From the NCBI GenBank assembly GCA_037447605.1, contig CM074804.1:2958090-3000117 (forward strand): a stretch of DNA of 42,028 nucleotides. Direction: 5' to 3'. Positions within the stretch are counted from its first letter, which is position 1. Each line of letters starts with the position of its first letter. Below, piece after piece: positions 1-9,454 of the stretch. The stretch is from Zygnema circumcarinatum (taxonomy: Eukaryota > Streptophyta > Zygnematophyceae > Zygnematales > Zygnemataceae). Below the pieces are notes generated by a model. It saw only the letters and a list, made by a program, of their open reading frames with translations, searched no databases and was not told the DNA's origin. A program made the translations under genes and the position numbers.

Positions 1-57
1 AAGAGACGACGGTCAAAGGATCTACAACGGGAGGACAATCGGTAGGTCAACCGTCGC

Positions 58-375
58 CGTCACCGTACTGGCACGAAACAGCTGTATTTGGACAATCGTT
101 GTGGACGAGGATGTGGGTCCATTTTTGTACGATTTTTGTAATCGCAGGATTGTGATTGTCGGTTGATAATGCTTGAAACGGGATGTTTGTACCGGTATGT
201 GTTGGTAAACCGTAACAGCTTGTGTTGTCAAACTATGGACACGCAAGATTTGGAATGGTTCGGTTGACAATGCCTGAAACGGTCATCGTGTTGGTCAAAT
301 TAAAAACCGCTCTAACGTACCGTGTCGTGTTTGACAGATACGTAACAGCTCTATTTGTAGTTTGACAAACGGTAG
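58..375. repeat. Degenerate ~130-bp tandem repeat, three copies
   Basis: Three diverged copies are anchored by AACAGCT at 77, 214 and 344, giving spacings of 137 and 130 bp. Each copy has an upstream ACCG(T/G) motif and a downstream TTG(T/A)C-type segment. A second shared block, TCGGTTGAYAATGCYTGAAA, occurs near 160 and near 262. No coding potential is recognisable. It may be an old satellite or the edge of a transposon. Confidence 0.5.
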
Positions 376-440
376 CCGTTGCCGAATCCATTGTTACGAC
401 AGCCTTATTTGATGTGACTTAATAAATCACAACGCAAACT

Positions 441-613
441 TTCATTGAACTCGCGATGGCGAGGCCATCAAATTTACATGGATAAAGGCAAAATGTGGAA
501 CCACGAAGGACTGGTCACAAAGGACCGAAACACAATAAAACGAAGCTAGGAGCGGAAAACTACGCCTAGGCACAACAACGCAGCCCTAGAAGCAGCCGCG
601 AAGGTCACCGACT
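441..613 (-). repeat. Dispersed repeat family X, copy 1 (palindromic core)
   Basis: Reverse-strand copy of a ~165-bp repeat found in whole or part six times in the window. Its core is the hairpin GATGGC-GAG-GCCATC at 455-469. The rest matches the copies near 2248-2341, 19942-20090 and 27937-28095, including a CCTTCGCGGCTGCTT block at the distal end that is shared with 19942 onward. Copies 1 and 2 face each other as inverted repeats about 1.9 kb apart with both cores outermost, so they could be the ends of one element. Confidence 0.65.
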
Positions 614-763
614 TAATAAATAGTTTTGTTCGTTGATCATTTGCGTTCAGTTCGGCTTGGACGTCGTTGGTTTCTGCTGTGCCAAGCTACGTGGAATTTC
701 TGTCACTTCATCACGGTACAAATCTAACCTCCCTTTTTTGCGTTGCCGTAGGCAAAAGCTTAG

Positions 764-1200
764 TCATCGTTTTGATCCGTACGACGGGTTCGATTATGTT
801 GTCAAAGATTAATTTAATGGAAATGGGGTATAGTTGCCGCGAGTCTGACGTTGCCACGTCGCGCGTGCTGATTGGTTGTGCGTTTCGTTGGATCGAATGC
901 GCAGAAAATGGGGTATATCGCGTTCCCATTCTGTCATTGCCACGGGTCGTTTTCTACGTACGACAGCGTTCGATTTTGATGTTTTATGTGGCGTACGGAT
1001 TCGGTTAGGTTGTCAAAGATGGATTTAATGAAAATGGGGTATAGTTGCCGCGAGTCTGACGTTGCCACGTCGCGCGTCCTGATTGGTTGTGCGTTTCGTT
1101 GGATCGAATGCGCAGAAAATGGGGGAATATCGCGTTCCCATTCTGTCATTGCCACGTGTTGTTTTCTATGTACGACAGCGTTCGTTTTGAATGTTTTACG
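764..1200. repeat. 211-bp tandem duplication (two near-identical copies)
   Basis: A block starting GTTGTCAAAGAT occurs at 798 and again at 1009, a period of 211 bp. The long stretch that follows (GTATAGTTGCCGCGAGTCTG onward through the ATTGGTTG motif) is almost identical in the two copies. A further degenerate relative of the GCCACGT...ATTGG segment lies at about 1247-1285. Open frames here repeat with the unit and have no recognisable product. Confidence 0.8.
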
Positions 1201-3273
1201 GGACGTACTGTTGTAAATAGGGTATGTGTCGCAGCGTGTTTAAAGTGGCCACGTGGTGCATTCTAATTGGTTAAATCGCACCTTGCGCAACTGAACAGAA
1301 CACAATATTAAACAGCTTATGTGTTCGATCAGTTTCCGTTTCAGTTCACTTCACATAATTAAGGTTCGAAGACATTTCTATAAAAAGGCAACGCACGAGG
1401 ATCTTGATCCGCAGCCTGTTGTTTACCAATCAATCAACACACACGTGTCAACCACATCATGTAGTTAGTTACTCATTCAAAGACCCAATTGTATCAATGC
1501 CTCGCATAGCTCATCCAAAATTTTCCATCTCCATTTCCATTCATCATGAATTACTCCGAATATGATCTTCTTAGAATTCATCATAGTCTAGAAACCTCCA
1601 CTCAAAAAACTAAATTCCAAATCATAACCTCCAAAGTTTTGGGTTTTAGCCACAAAAACTAAAACTAAAGAAAAAATTGAAACTTGAAATGAAATAAAGA
1701 ATAGTCTTATTCTCTTGTTGCTGCTTCTAAGCTGAACAAGACGGCTCTAAAACTACTGCAAACTACTCAAAAAGAGTATTCAAACTATCAAACTGCTTGC
1801 AATGAAGAATATGCCTTCCATTGAAAAGTTTGTCGAATGCTTCCGAAACTCGTCTTTTTCGCATCCAGTTACTGAAAAATCTGACTCGTCAGTAACAGTG
1901 TTGGGAAATGTTGAAGCAATTGTCTTCACAAAATTCTTGCAACATTCGAAAACTTCGGCGCCCTCATCTTCTTCACCGGCGCAGTTCTCGCTAAAAAACC
2001 AACGCACGCAGGCAGGCAGGCTGCAGGCAGGCGGCCAGTACTACTGTACTGCATCGTCCGTACAGGCCTTAGTTACGGGTTTTTCCAAAACCAATTTAAG
2101 GAGGAAACCCTTATCTTAAGCCAAATTACTTTGTTTGAGGATGCCTGGCGGTGTCGCAACACCGGACGATGGAGAGCAGGAAGTCCGTACAAGGGACTGT
2201 TAGAGTTTTAGATTTCAGTATTAGAACGTTTTAACGTTTTTTTTCGTTTGTGCTTAGGTCCTTTGCAACCAGTTCCTCGTGGTTCCCCATGCTGATTTTG
2301 TCCAAGTACATTTGATGGCCTCGCCATCGTGAGATCAATGCAACTTTCCCCCCTCTGACTTTTAGAATTTTTGAAAATTAAAAAAAAAAATGGATTTTTT
2401 TTGGAATTCTAAGACACGACACTGCGGTATAATATCCATCCCTATTCATTATTATCCCTGCTTATAATCTTGCTTTAAATGTGCAGCGTAAGTTTTAAAG
2501 TTTTTATCTCAATCGGTTTGAAAGTCACCAACATTGAGTCGAGTTCTGATTTCGACTGACAAGTTAGCACCATCAGGTGCCTCCAGAACATTTGCAATAT
2601 TGTGGTTGCGCCGAACCTTGCACTTCAACTCAGCCCACAAGAGAAGTCCCACAAAACGTGGTTTGCACAATAGAGCCGCTTCCGTCACTATCTTTACAAA
2701 GCGCTCAGATTCATCCTTCTTGGCAAACATTTCCTGAGGTGATGAAGAAATGGCATCTTAAGGTATAAACATCGTCAAAGTATTACGTCCTCATATCAGA
2801 AAAGGTAAAAAAAAAGTCAAGCAATGACTAAATACGTTGTTACTGATGTCAACCACGAACGAGCCTATATACAGTTCAAGCACATGAAACTGAAGCCTTC
2901 AGAGTTTTGCCGGCAAATAAATTAAGTGTTATGTGCCAAGAAGAGCCAGCTTCTCCTGTTGCAACCAACCTGATTTCAGGGTTCCTGCTTGAGCCAGGAC
3001 TTGGCCTCAAGAAGGGGCAGCCAAGTCCTGCTTACAACATGAGGCGAAGGAGAGCTACCTGTCACCCACTCCCAGTCTCTTAGAGTCTACACCAGCCATA
3101 AGCTCCACAAGTGCACCAAACCAGCAAAACCAAAAAACCATAACGAGGTTTTGGAAAGGGGGTCACATAATGGAAGCTCAGAGCACATTCACTTGAAGGT
3201 AGAGTCTGGGGTTGCACGAACATACATGTGGAAGAAGGACCAGGAGAAGAGATGAAGAGAGGGCTTAACTTAC
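1201..3273. other. Stretch without an assignable gene
   Basis: No protein family is recognisable on either strand. Visible items are a TATA-like TATAAAAA at 1379-1386, an 8-bp inverted repeat GTTACTGA/TCAGTAAC at 1868-1875 and 1889-1896, and repeat copy X2 at 2248-2341. Open frames of 105 codons (1802-2119, +) and 73 codons (2509-2730, -) have no family signature. The unresolved last exon of the DUF177 gene must lie in the right part, below 3274. Confidence 0.4.
2248..2341 (+). repeat. Dispersed repeat family X, copy 2
   Basis: Forward-strand copy sharing the CTTAGGTCCTTTG, CTCGTGGTTCCCC and palindromic core blocks. The core GATGGC-CTC-GCCATC is at 2314-2328, followed by GTGAGATCAATG. It is inverted relative to copy 1 at 441-613. 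The left part of the full-length unit seen at 19942 is missing or too diverged to see. Confidence 0.65.
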
Positions 3274-5652
3274 TCTGCCAAACCCGCGTCCCTCGTTCTC
3301 GACAACGATCAGAGCAGACAGACTGCGGTAGCGAAGTAAAAGAATTGCAAACAATGTTATCGATAAGGCCTTGGTTTCCTAAACCAAAACCTAGCTAAAG
3401 AAGGCAACCAAGTCTTGTCGAGCCTCAAAGAGCAGAGGTAGGACGGTGATTGATTGAAACAGAGAAGAAGAAAGATCGCAACGACTCTAGGAGCAACATA
3501 CTTTGAAGGAAGCCTCTAAAGTATCATTGAACACAGAGAAACTGATCGGCTCTGTATTCTAGACAGGCAGCAAAGTTTACTTCATCCTGTTTAAGCATCC
3601 CAAGCCTTAATACGAGCACGACTAACTTAGCTATGGGCTATAGTTTGTCTCCTCACCTCAGAGGCTTGACTTAATCGAATGGTGTCCCTCACAACAGCTG
3701 TCAAGTCTGCCTGCTCCTTGCCCGGCGAGAAGTACATTACCTGTTTAACCAAGGAATGACCTCCCATCCCTCATTCACTTCGTGCAGGGGAGCTGAGGTT
3801 ATAAAATCCTTCAAATCAGTACTGAGTGTTCCTCAGGAAGTTCTATGAAAAAGGAGAAGATGCTGGATGCACGGAACAAGAATCCATGTACTAAAAACAA
3901 AACGACAAAGTTTTTTCTTGGAGTTGTTTGAACATTTTACCGAAGGGTCGTCATTGTCTGTCCCTGCGGACGTGAATTGGTCTTCTGTAGGTGTAAGCCA
4001 AACATAAAAGGGAGCATCCACCTGCCAAATTTGCAGAGTTCAGCATCTTCACCTAAGTTCATGACTGTGCAGCCACAAAACAAAACAGCCTTAATATTTG
4101 GAACAACCAGTAAAGCCACAACAGAGATGTGCTATCACGATTTTTGCATCCTCAGGACTATGTCAGTTTGAAACGACTGATTCCAACTGCCAATCGGTCT
4201 GCACTCATCAAAAGCTAAAATCTTCTGTATATTCCCTTCACCCTTAGTCCTTCGTCTAACGTCTCGCCCTTCTCTTCCCCTGGTCTTACCTCTTCATTTT
4301 TTGTGCTTTTTGATTTGCATTTGAACTACTTTAAAAGTGACATCTAGAATGGGGCTGAAGCATGCTTGAGCACAAATAGGCCATGCAGTGGAAGGAAACA
4401 AACCGCACTGCAGTACTCTTCCGTACAAGTGTTGCATGCCCTCAGAGTAGACGTTACGACACGTCCCCTGACATAGAACCCCTGACCAAGCTGGTCGTTC
4501 CCCCCAACATAACAGTGACGTTCTCAAGCCTTTAACTTATCAAGATACTTTGCAACATAGGCAAATAACACCTAGAACTCATCAAGTCAACAAAAGAGTA
4601 CGCGGAAGTGTCCAAATCTTGCCGCATTCTTGAAGTTGAAGAATATCCAAATGATTGCGACAGAGTGCTTTAAGGGATACATTGAAGTTACGCAAATGGT
4701 GCTTTGCACATGCATATGGATTCCAGGACCGAGTAGGGAACCTCACAGGAACCTCACGCTTTCCATTTCAATCCAGAAATGAGATCAGATTGAGATTGTA
4801 GTCTTGAATAAGAGTTCTTTGACCACCCGATGACCTAAGCATTATTACTACGCTTTCTACATGCAAGTTTAGACGGCAAACAAGACACATGGTGTTTAGA
4901 TGAGCAAAAAGGTGCGTGCGTGCATGATTGAGAAGTTCGAGGAATTAATCTTCGAGGGACTTGCTGATGCAATCAGTGAACTGCATAAATGCAATGCCAT
5001 TAACCTTGAAAATCTGCTTCTCATCGTTTTAGTCCAGAGATGCAAATCACCTTTTGGACATCCATATTCACCACTACAAGGTCTTTTCGTGGACGGCCGT
5101 CTCCAGAAAAGCCTCCCAGTGCCAACTCAGGCAAATTTAGGTCTGTCAAATTTGTTGTCTGCTCAGAATCCCAAGCGTCAGCCCAGCTGCTATCACTCCG
5201 TTTCACCGTGATCAAATTCTTAGACCACTTCCTCTCTTCCAGTCTTTTCTGCTTCTTCCTGGCTCCACGAGCTCCTTTCGATGTATCAATGTCTGACTGC
5301 TGAACACCCAACCACGCTTATATCATGTGAACTGTGTTTTCAGCCCCACATTTCTGTCAGCTCAAATAAGTTATGGGCAAATAGACATCAACAGCAGCAT
5401 CTAGGGCTCAAGCTATGAATTGACTCAGTTTCCTTCTGACAACTGTGAATATAGAGGAAATTATCAAATGTTATTAACACACACCCCTTTTGGCTCCTTT
5501 GGAGCACTTTTTCGAGCACTTGCAACTATTCTTGGCCCGGCATAACTCATGCGGTACGCCTGCCTGTTGAGGTCGAACGCACATGGAGAGTTATTAAGGT
5601 CTTGCAAAGATATAATTGAGCTGAATGAGAGAAATTGGTATCGAGCTGCCAT
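3274..5652 (-). CDS. YceD/DUF177-family protein, probably plastid-targeted (3' end unresolved)
   Basis: Exons on the minus strand: 5652-5485, 5299-5051, 4481-4404, 4021-3941, 3740-3657, 3322-3274. All have GT donors and AG acceptors, and phases agree. They give at least 236 residues. The N-terminus (MAARYQFLSF...) is rich in Ser and hydroxylated residues with little acid, as in a transit peptide. A basic/acidic linker follows. The DUF177 core is visible as VRGRVVTSTLRACNTC (residues ~143-158), FYVWLTP, then ADLTAVVRDTIRL, then a Cys pair in SVCSDRC. Family members in bacteria and plastids are linked to 23S rRNA / large-subunit accumulation. Exon 6 ends in phase 1 (TGG CAG A|gtaagt). The following terminal exon is uncertain: an acceptor near 2737 would add a short tail, and another near 3030 a longer one. 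Divergent to TMEM208. The family call rests on motifs, with no search done. Confidence 0.68.
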
Positions 5653-6146
5653 CAAAATGCTTCTGCGTACTATCTACTGTAGTTTACAGATTTTGAAAAA
5701 ATCTCGACAGGAGATTTGTGTTAAGGCCAGCTCTCTGTCAAGATTATACCAACAAACTAGTGCACTGCATTCGTTAATCAAGCAGGAGCGTCAGTAAAAA
5801 CCATCCATTGATTATTCATTCAAATCCCTGCACTTCACTGTGCAGCGGCATTGTATTCAGGATTTTTCCATTCATACTCCCACCATCTCCCAGATTTTGG
5901 AAGTGCAAACTTTGACGTCACAAGAATGTTAGAATGACGTAGCTATAGTGGCCGTCCGGTGTTTGAGATGACGTCAGCTTGAAGCCCTCTTCAGAGCGGT
6001 ACCGTATTTTGAGGAAGGGAGTAGCGGCTGACGTGAGATGTGAATGTTTTTTTTTTTTTCTTGTAAAAGCACAGAGGCCGAGGGCTGCTCCGGCTCAGAC
6101 AGTATCAAAGCCTGGTATTCTGTTTTTTATTGCAGAGCATCTCCGG
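5653..6146. promoter_or_regulatory. Shared divergent promoter with two TGACGTCA sites
   Basis: A 494-bp spacer between the start codons of the DUF177 gene (-) and TMEM208 (+). Perfect palindromes TGACGTCA lie at 5913-5920 and 5969-5976, with further ACGT cores (GACGTA near 5936, TGACGTGAG near 6029). These match bZIP/CREB-type binding sites. No clear TATA box is visible. A pyrimidine tract ending TTGCAG at 6130-6135 just before the TMEM208 ATG could be the acceptor of a 5' UTR intron. Confidence 0.5.
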
Positions 6147-6772
6147 ATGGCGAACCAGGGAGCCAAAAAGCGAAAGGAGGAAAATGAAAAGCATTTGAAA
6201 ATGTTGCAAATGATCATCGCCGGAGCAAATGTAGGTCCATTCTAGTTCTGGATGCTGCTCTTACTTTTCATGCTCAGAAATCGAGGTATCACTTGTATTC
6301 TCCATCCACATGTGCCCTTTTTCCTGCAATTTCTTGCTGCAACTTCTTACCTCGTCAATGAATAATTTTTTGCACGATCCTTCACTCAAGTCTTGTTGCA
6401 GAACCTTGACTTTGATTCCGCTGAGTTTTCGGAAAGTGCCGCTCTATCATTCAGGTTGCTTTTGTGCTTGTCCGGCTGTCGCTTCGCTATACCTCCTTTA
6501 CATGGCGCCATTGGCTGAGTCTTGTTTTCACAACCACAGTATACAAGACACTGTATGATCAGCTCAAGCGAATGGCTCAGCCGGCGTATGACGGGAATGG
6601 AGAGCTTTTAGATGGAGGTTACGACTTAAAGATGGGCGGTCTGTGTGGGTGATTATCGCCCTTTTTTGTGCGTTCACCTTCGTGAAACCTAGAGAAGCCA
6701 TACTTGAAGTTGAATTTGATGTAAAGAGCATCCATAATAACAACGCCACTTCATTTCCCTCTTAACCAGAGA

Positions 6773-6805
<33 letters not shown>

Positions 6806-7625
6806 GGGAGAGCAGAGTCTGCCTCTCATCGCAGTCGTTTCGAGTCCTGTGTTGACTTGAGACGACATCTTTTTCTGTATAAGTTGCTCGCAGAGTGTTT
6901 TGGGTCAAAAAGGACGAACTGAACTCGTTCGGTGGGTCGTGCTCGCAGGTATATGCATGATATCATCTACGTGACGGCTTTTGTTCAATCGGCATCAGTA
7001 ATTTCAGATTATTTTTGGTGGCTATATCTTGTGGTAAGCTTTCACACTTTATACGAACTGCAAAGTACTGCGGAGCAAGAGGAAGGTTCTTACTCTTATG
7101 ATCTGCTGCAGGCTGGGGATTTCCACCTCAATTTCTGGAAAATTATTGTCTTGAATGTGTCTCTCGAATTTTTTTTTTTCTTCGTGATCAAACCCACGTA
7201 TATGGCATTATGTGCAGGTCCCTGGCTTTGCCTTGTATAAACTCTGGGAGCTTGTCCTGTATCCTTACTTCTTCCAGTCCTCACCTCCAGTAAGTTTCGA
7301 GACGTTGTAACCCACTGTATGGTTGGATAGTGCTATCTCTTTCCGACATCTCTGCAAGTCTGGAAGGGTAGGACCATCGACTCGACTGAGTCCCCTTTGT
7401 TTCGGTTTAACTTGACAAGTTATTTTCATTTTTCTGGTTATCGTCGCTGATTCCAGCAGTGTAAGGAAAGTTGGCCTCTTGTTCATCGTTTCAGATACTT
7501 TTCTTTTCTTTTCTTTTCTTTTGTGCAAGCAGGAGGAACAAGAAGATGAGAGGACGAGGAAAAGGCGAGAGAAGTCGGAACGGAAAGCAGCCCGGCCTCG
7601 GCTTTTGAGGGGTAGAGCACGATGA
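6147..7625 (+). CDS. TMEM208: TMEM208 / SND2-like ER membrane protein
   Basis: Exons 6147-6230, 6455-6648, 6949-7033, 7218-7289, 7533-7625 join in phase to 175 residues, close to the usual ~173. The protein has a short charged N-terminus and hydrophobic segments at about residues 19-40 and 46-62. The conserved GELLDGGYDLKMG loop (family: G.L.DGG.DL) follows, then membrane segments near 97-121 and 122-140 and a strongly basic Arg/Lys tail (146-175). TMEM208/SND2 acts in the SRP-independent route that targets membrane proteins to the ER. The second donor (GG|GTGATT) was chosen because only it keeps the YMHDIIYVTAFVQ exon in frame. Divergent to the DUF177 gene. The 3' exon follows a TTCTTTTCTT pyrimidine tract. 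Family assignment is by recognised motifs and order of segments. Confidence 0.88.
6766..6808 (+). repeat. (GA)n microsatellite in TMEM208 intron 2
   Basis: Nearly pure GA dinucleotide run inside intron 6649-6948. It is one of several purine or pyrimidine tracts sitting in introns of this window. Confidence 0.85.
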
Positions 7626-9454
7626 CCATTGTACGAATAGTGAAGCAGGGTTCGTGGAGCAAACGACCACGTTTATGCGACTGCATACAGGTGGAGATGT
7701 GACTGCATGGATCCCTGGCGCTTCACACAAGATTTGAGAACTGTGTCTATTTAGGTTCCGTCACAGAATTCCGTGGTTCCGTTGTGAGCACGCGCTTAGC
7801 TCAGTCATTTCTCTCAGTTTCAGTGTCGAAGTGGTAGTGAGACCATGTTTTTTAGGGAGAGGAAGGACAGCATCGATTTTGGAGGAGCTCGTGATTTGGG
7901 AAAGGAAAGAAGGGCTGTTATGTTTTATAAACTGATTTTAATTCCCTCCCTCCTTTGGCACACAGGGTTGTTGACATGCTTTCTTTTGTGATGGGGGCGA
8001 AGATTAGGGTTGGGACTGGACCTTTCTTTAGGTGCACCTTTGTTGTTCTGCCACCCCTCACCTTTGGAGCTTGCGGAATCCTGAAGCATTTCTAAGAGTA
8101 TAGCGCTGCATGGTGATAGGCCCATTTCCAGCCTGGAAAAACTGCTGGTAACCCAGAAGACGAGGATCGTTTTCTCAAGCTTCCTTGGTATGCACTTCCC
8201 AGATCTTAGCAGTGGAACATGCGTGCCATGTGTTGCACAACTTCTCATGCTACGGTACTAGTAAAATCAGCCATGGTATCCATGTTACTTTCTTGAACTT
8301 AGCGAACATTACGGAATTTGCTGTTCGCTCGCTCGTCCTTTCTCTCTCCCTCTAGTGCTAGCAGAGCTACCTTGAAATGTATGTTTTAGAGCGAAAGGAA
8401 TCAAGGAAAAGGGAATGTTACACGTCGTTCGGACAACCCTTAAATGGGGCGCTTCTTCAGAGTGTAGGCCCAAAGCTACGCCTCTGTATGGGTCGGGACG
8501 ACTACTGGGAGTCAGTTGGCTGCAGCGGACCACACAGACGTCCTTCATCAGTTTGAACTCGAACACGTGGAGCGGAAGCAGACTGCGTGTTGGACTTTTT
8601 ATTTGACTACGCAGCTTCCTTCCGTCCTTCCTTCCTTCCCTTCCTGCTCTAGAGGAGAGAATTTGCATTGATCGAGGAGTTCGACTCGCACATGGGCATG
8701 ACCAATCTGAGAAAACCACGCAGGAACAAGAAGAAAAAATAGAAATAAGGATTAGGAAAAGTTTAAACTCTCCTAAATTTTTAGAGTTTGCCCTCTCCTT
8801 TCTGGGGCCGTTGACCATGTCTCCAACGCTCCGCTGAAAAAAAAAAACATAATAATAATAATTTTACCCCATTATTACCCCATTTTTTAGTGCGAATGTG
8901 GTCGCGAAGCTCGCAGGTTTTCAGTTGCAATCTGGAAACCGGGCGAGCCGGGGCTGCTAACGATCGAATTACGTCAGCAAATGTAGTACTTTTTTGGCCA
9001 CATGGAAAAAACGGCCCTGACGTCGGCTGACGACTGGCTTACGGAATTGGTGACGTGAAACAACGGAAATCTACGGAACCGCCTGCATCCGTTTCGCACC
9101 GTTTCCGTACGTTTGGGTTTTTTAGAGTTTCGGGTTTTATAGTTTGGAATTTTACGGTTTGCGCGTTGTGGGTTTAGGGTTTAGGCTTTTAGGGAGGTTT
9201 AAGGTTTTAGGGGTTTTAAGGTTAGGGGTTTTAAGGTTTAGGGTTTCAGGGTTTACGCAAGCAGGGAGGAAACCACGAGCGAACGGTTCTACTGTCAGTG
9301 ACCGCAGACACTTGCGGCATTTCAGCATTAAATGGAATTTGCTATTTCGAATCTCTTATCAATTTGAAGGAAAATGAATTACAATTCAGAAAAATTTACA
9401 GTTTGAAAACTGAAAACTTCGAAAAATAGAAAGTGGTTTGCGATAATTTTAAGG
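7626..9454. other. Intergenic stretch between TMEM208 and CGI121
   Basis: No recognisable gene. A 169-codon open frame on the minus strand (8309-8818) has no family features, and its composition is that of the surrounding CT-rich DNA. The proximal part is probably TMEM208 3' UTR. The distal part (8960-9120) carries ACGT motifs (TTACGTCAG, CTGACGTCGG, GGTGACGTG) and CGGAAA/TTTCCG-like repeats. It is the likely CGI121 promoter, followed by the telomere-like block at 9118-9256. Confidence 0.4.
9118..9256 (+). repeat. Degenerate TTTAGGG telomere-like block
   Basis: About a dozen imperfect copies of GGTTTTAGGG / GGGTTTAGGG / GGTTTAAGG follow one another, including GGGTTTAGGGTTTAGG near 9170-9185. 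This is the plant-type telomere heptamer or telo-box (AAACCCTA on the other strand). The block ends about 200 bp before the CGI121 start codon. Shorter matches occur at 9985-10000, 10190, 10790-10825 and 41388-41412. Confidence 0.7.

Noticed and set aside
1802-2119. 105-codon plus-strand open frame after a TATA-like box
   Set aside because: No family features, and it overlaps a repeat-rich region possibly inside a transposable element. Kept only as unassigned DNA.
2509-2730. 73-codon minus-strand open frame as the DUF177 terminal exon
   Set aside because: Its frame does not match the phase left by the exon ending at 3274. Using the acceptor near 2737 in the correct phase gives only a short tail, so it stays unresolved.
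8309-8818. 169-codon minus-strand open frame
   Set aside because: No recognisable domain, no good splice partners, and a composition like the flanking CT-rich DNA.
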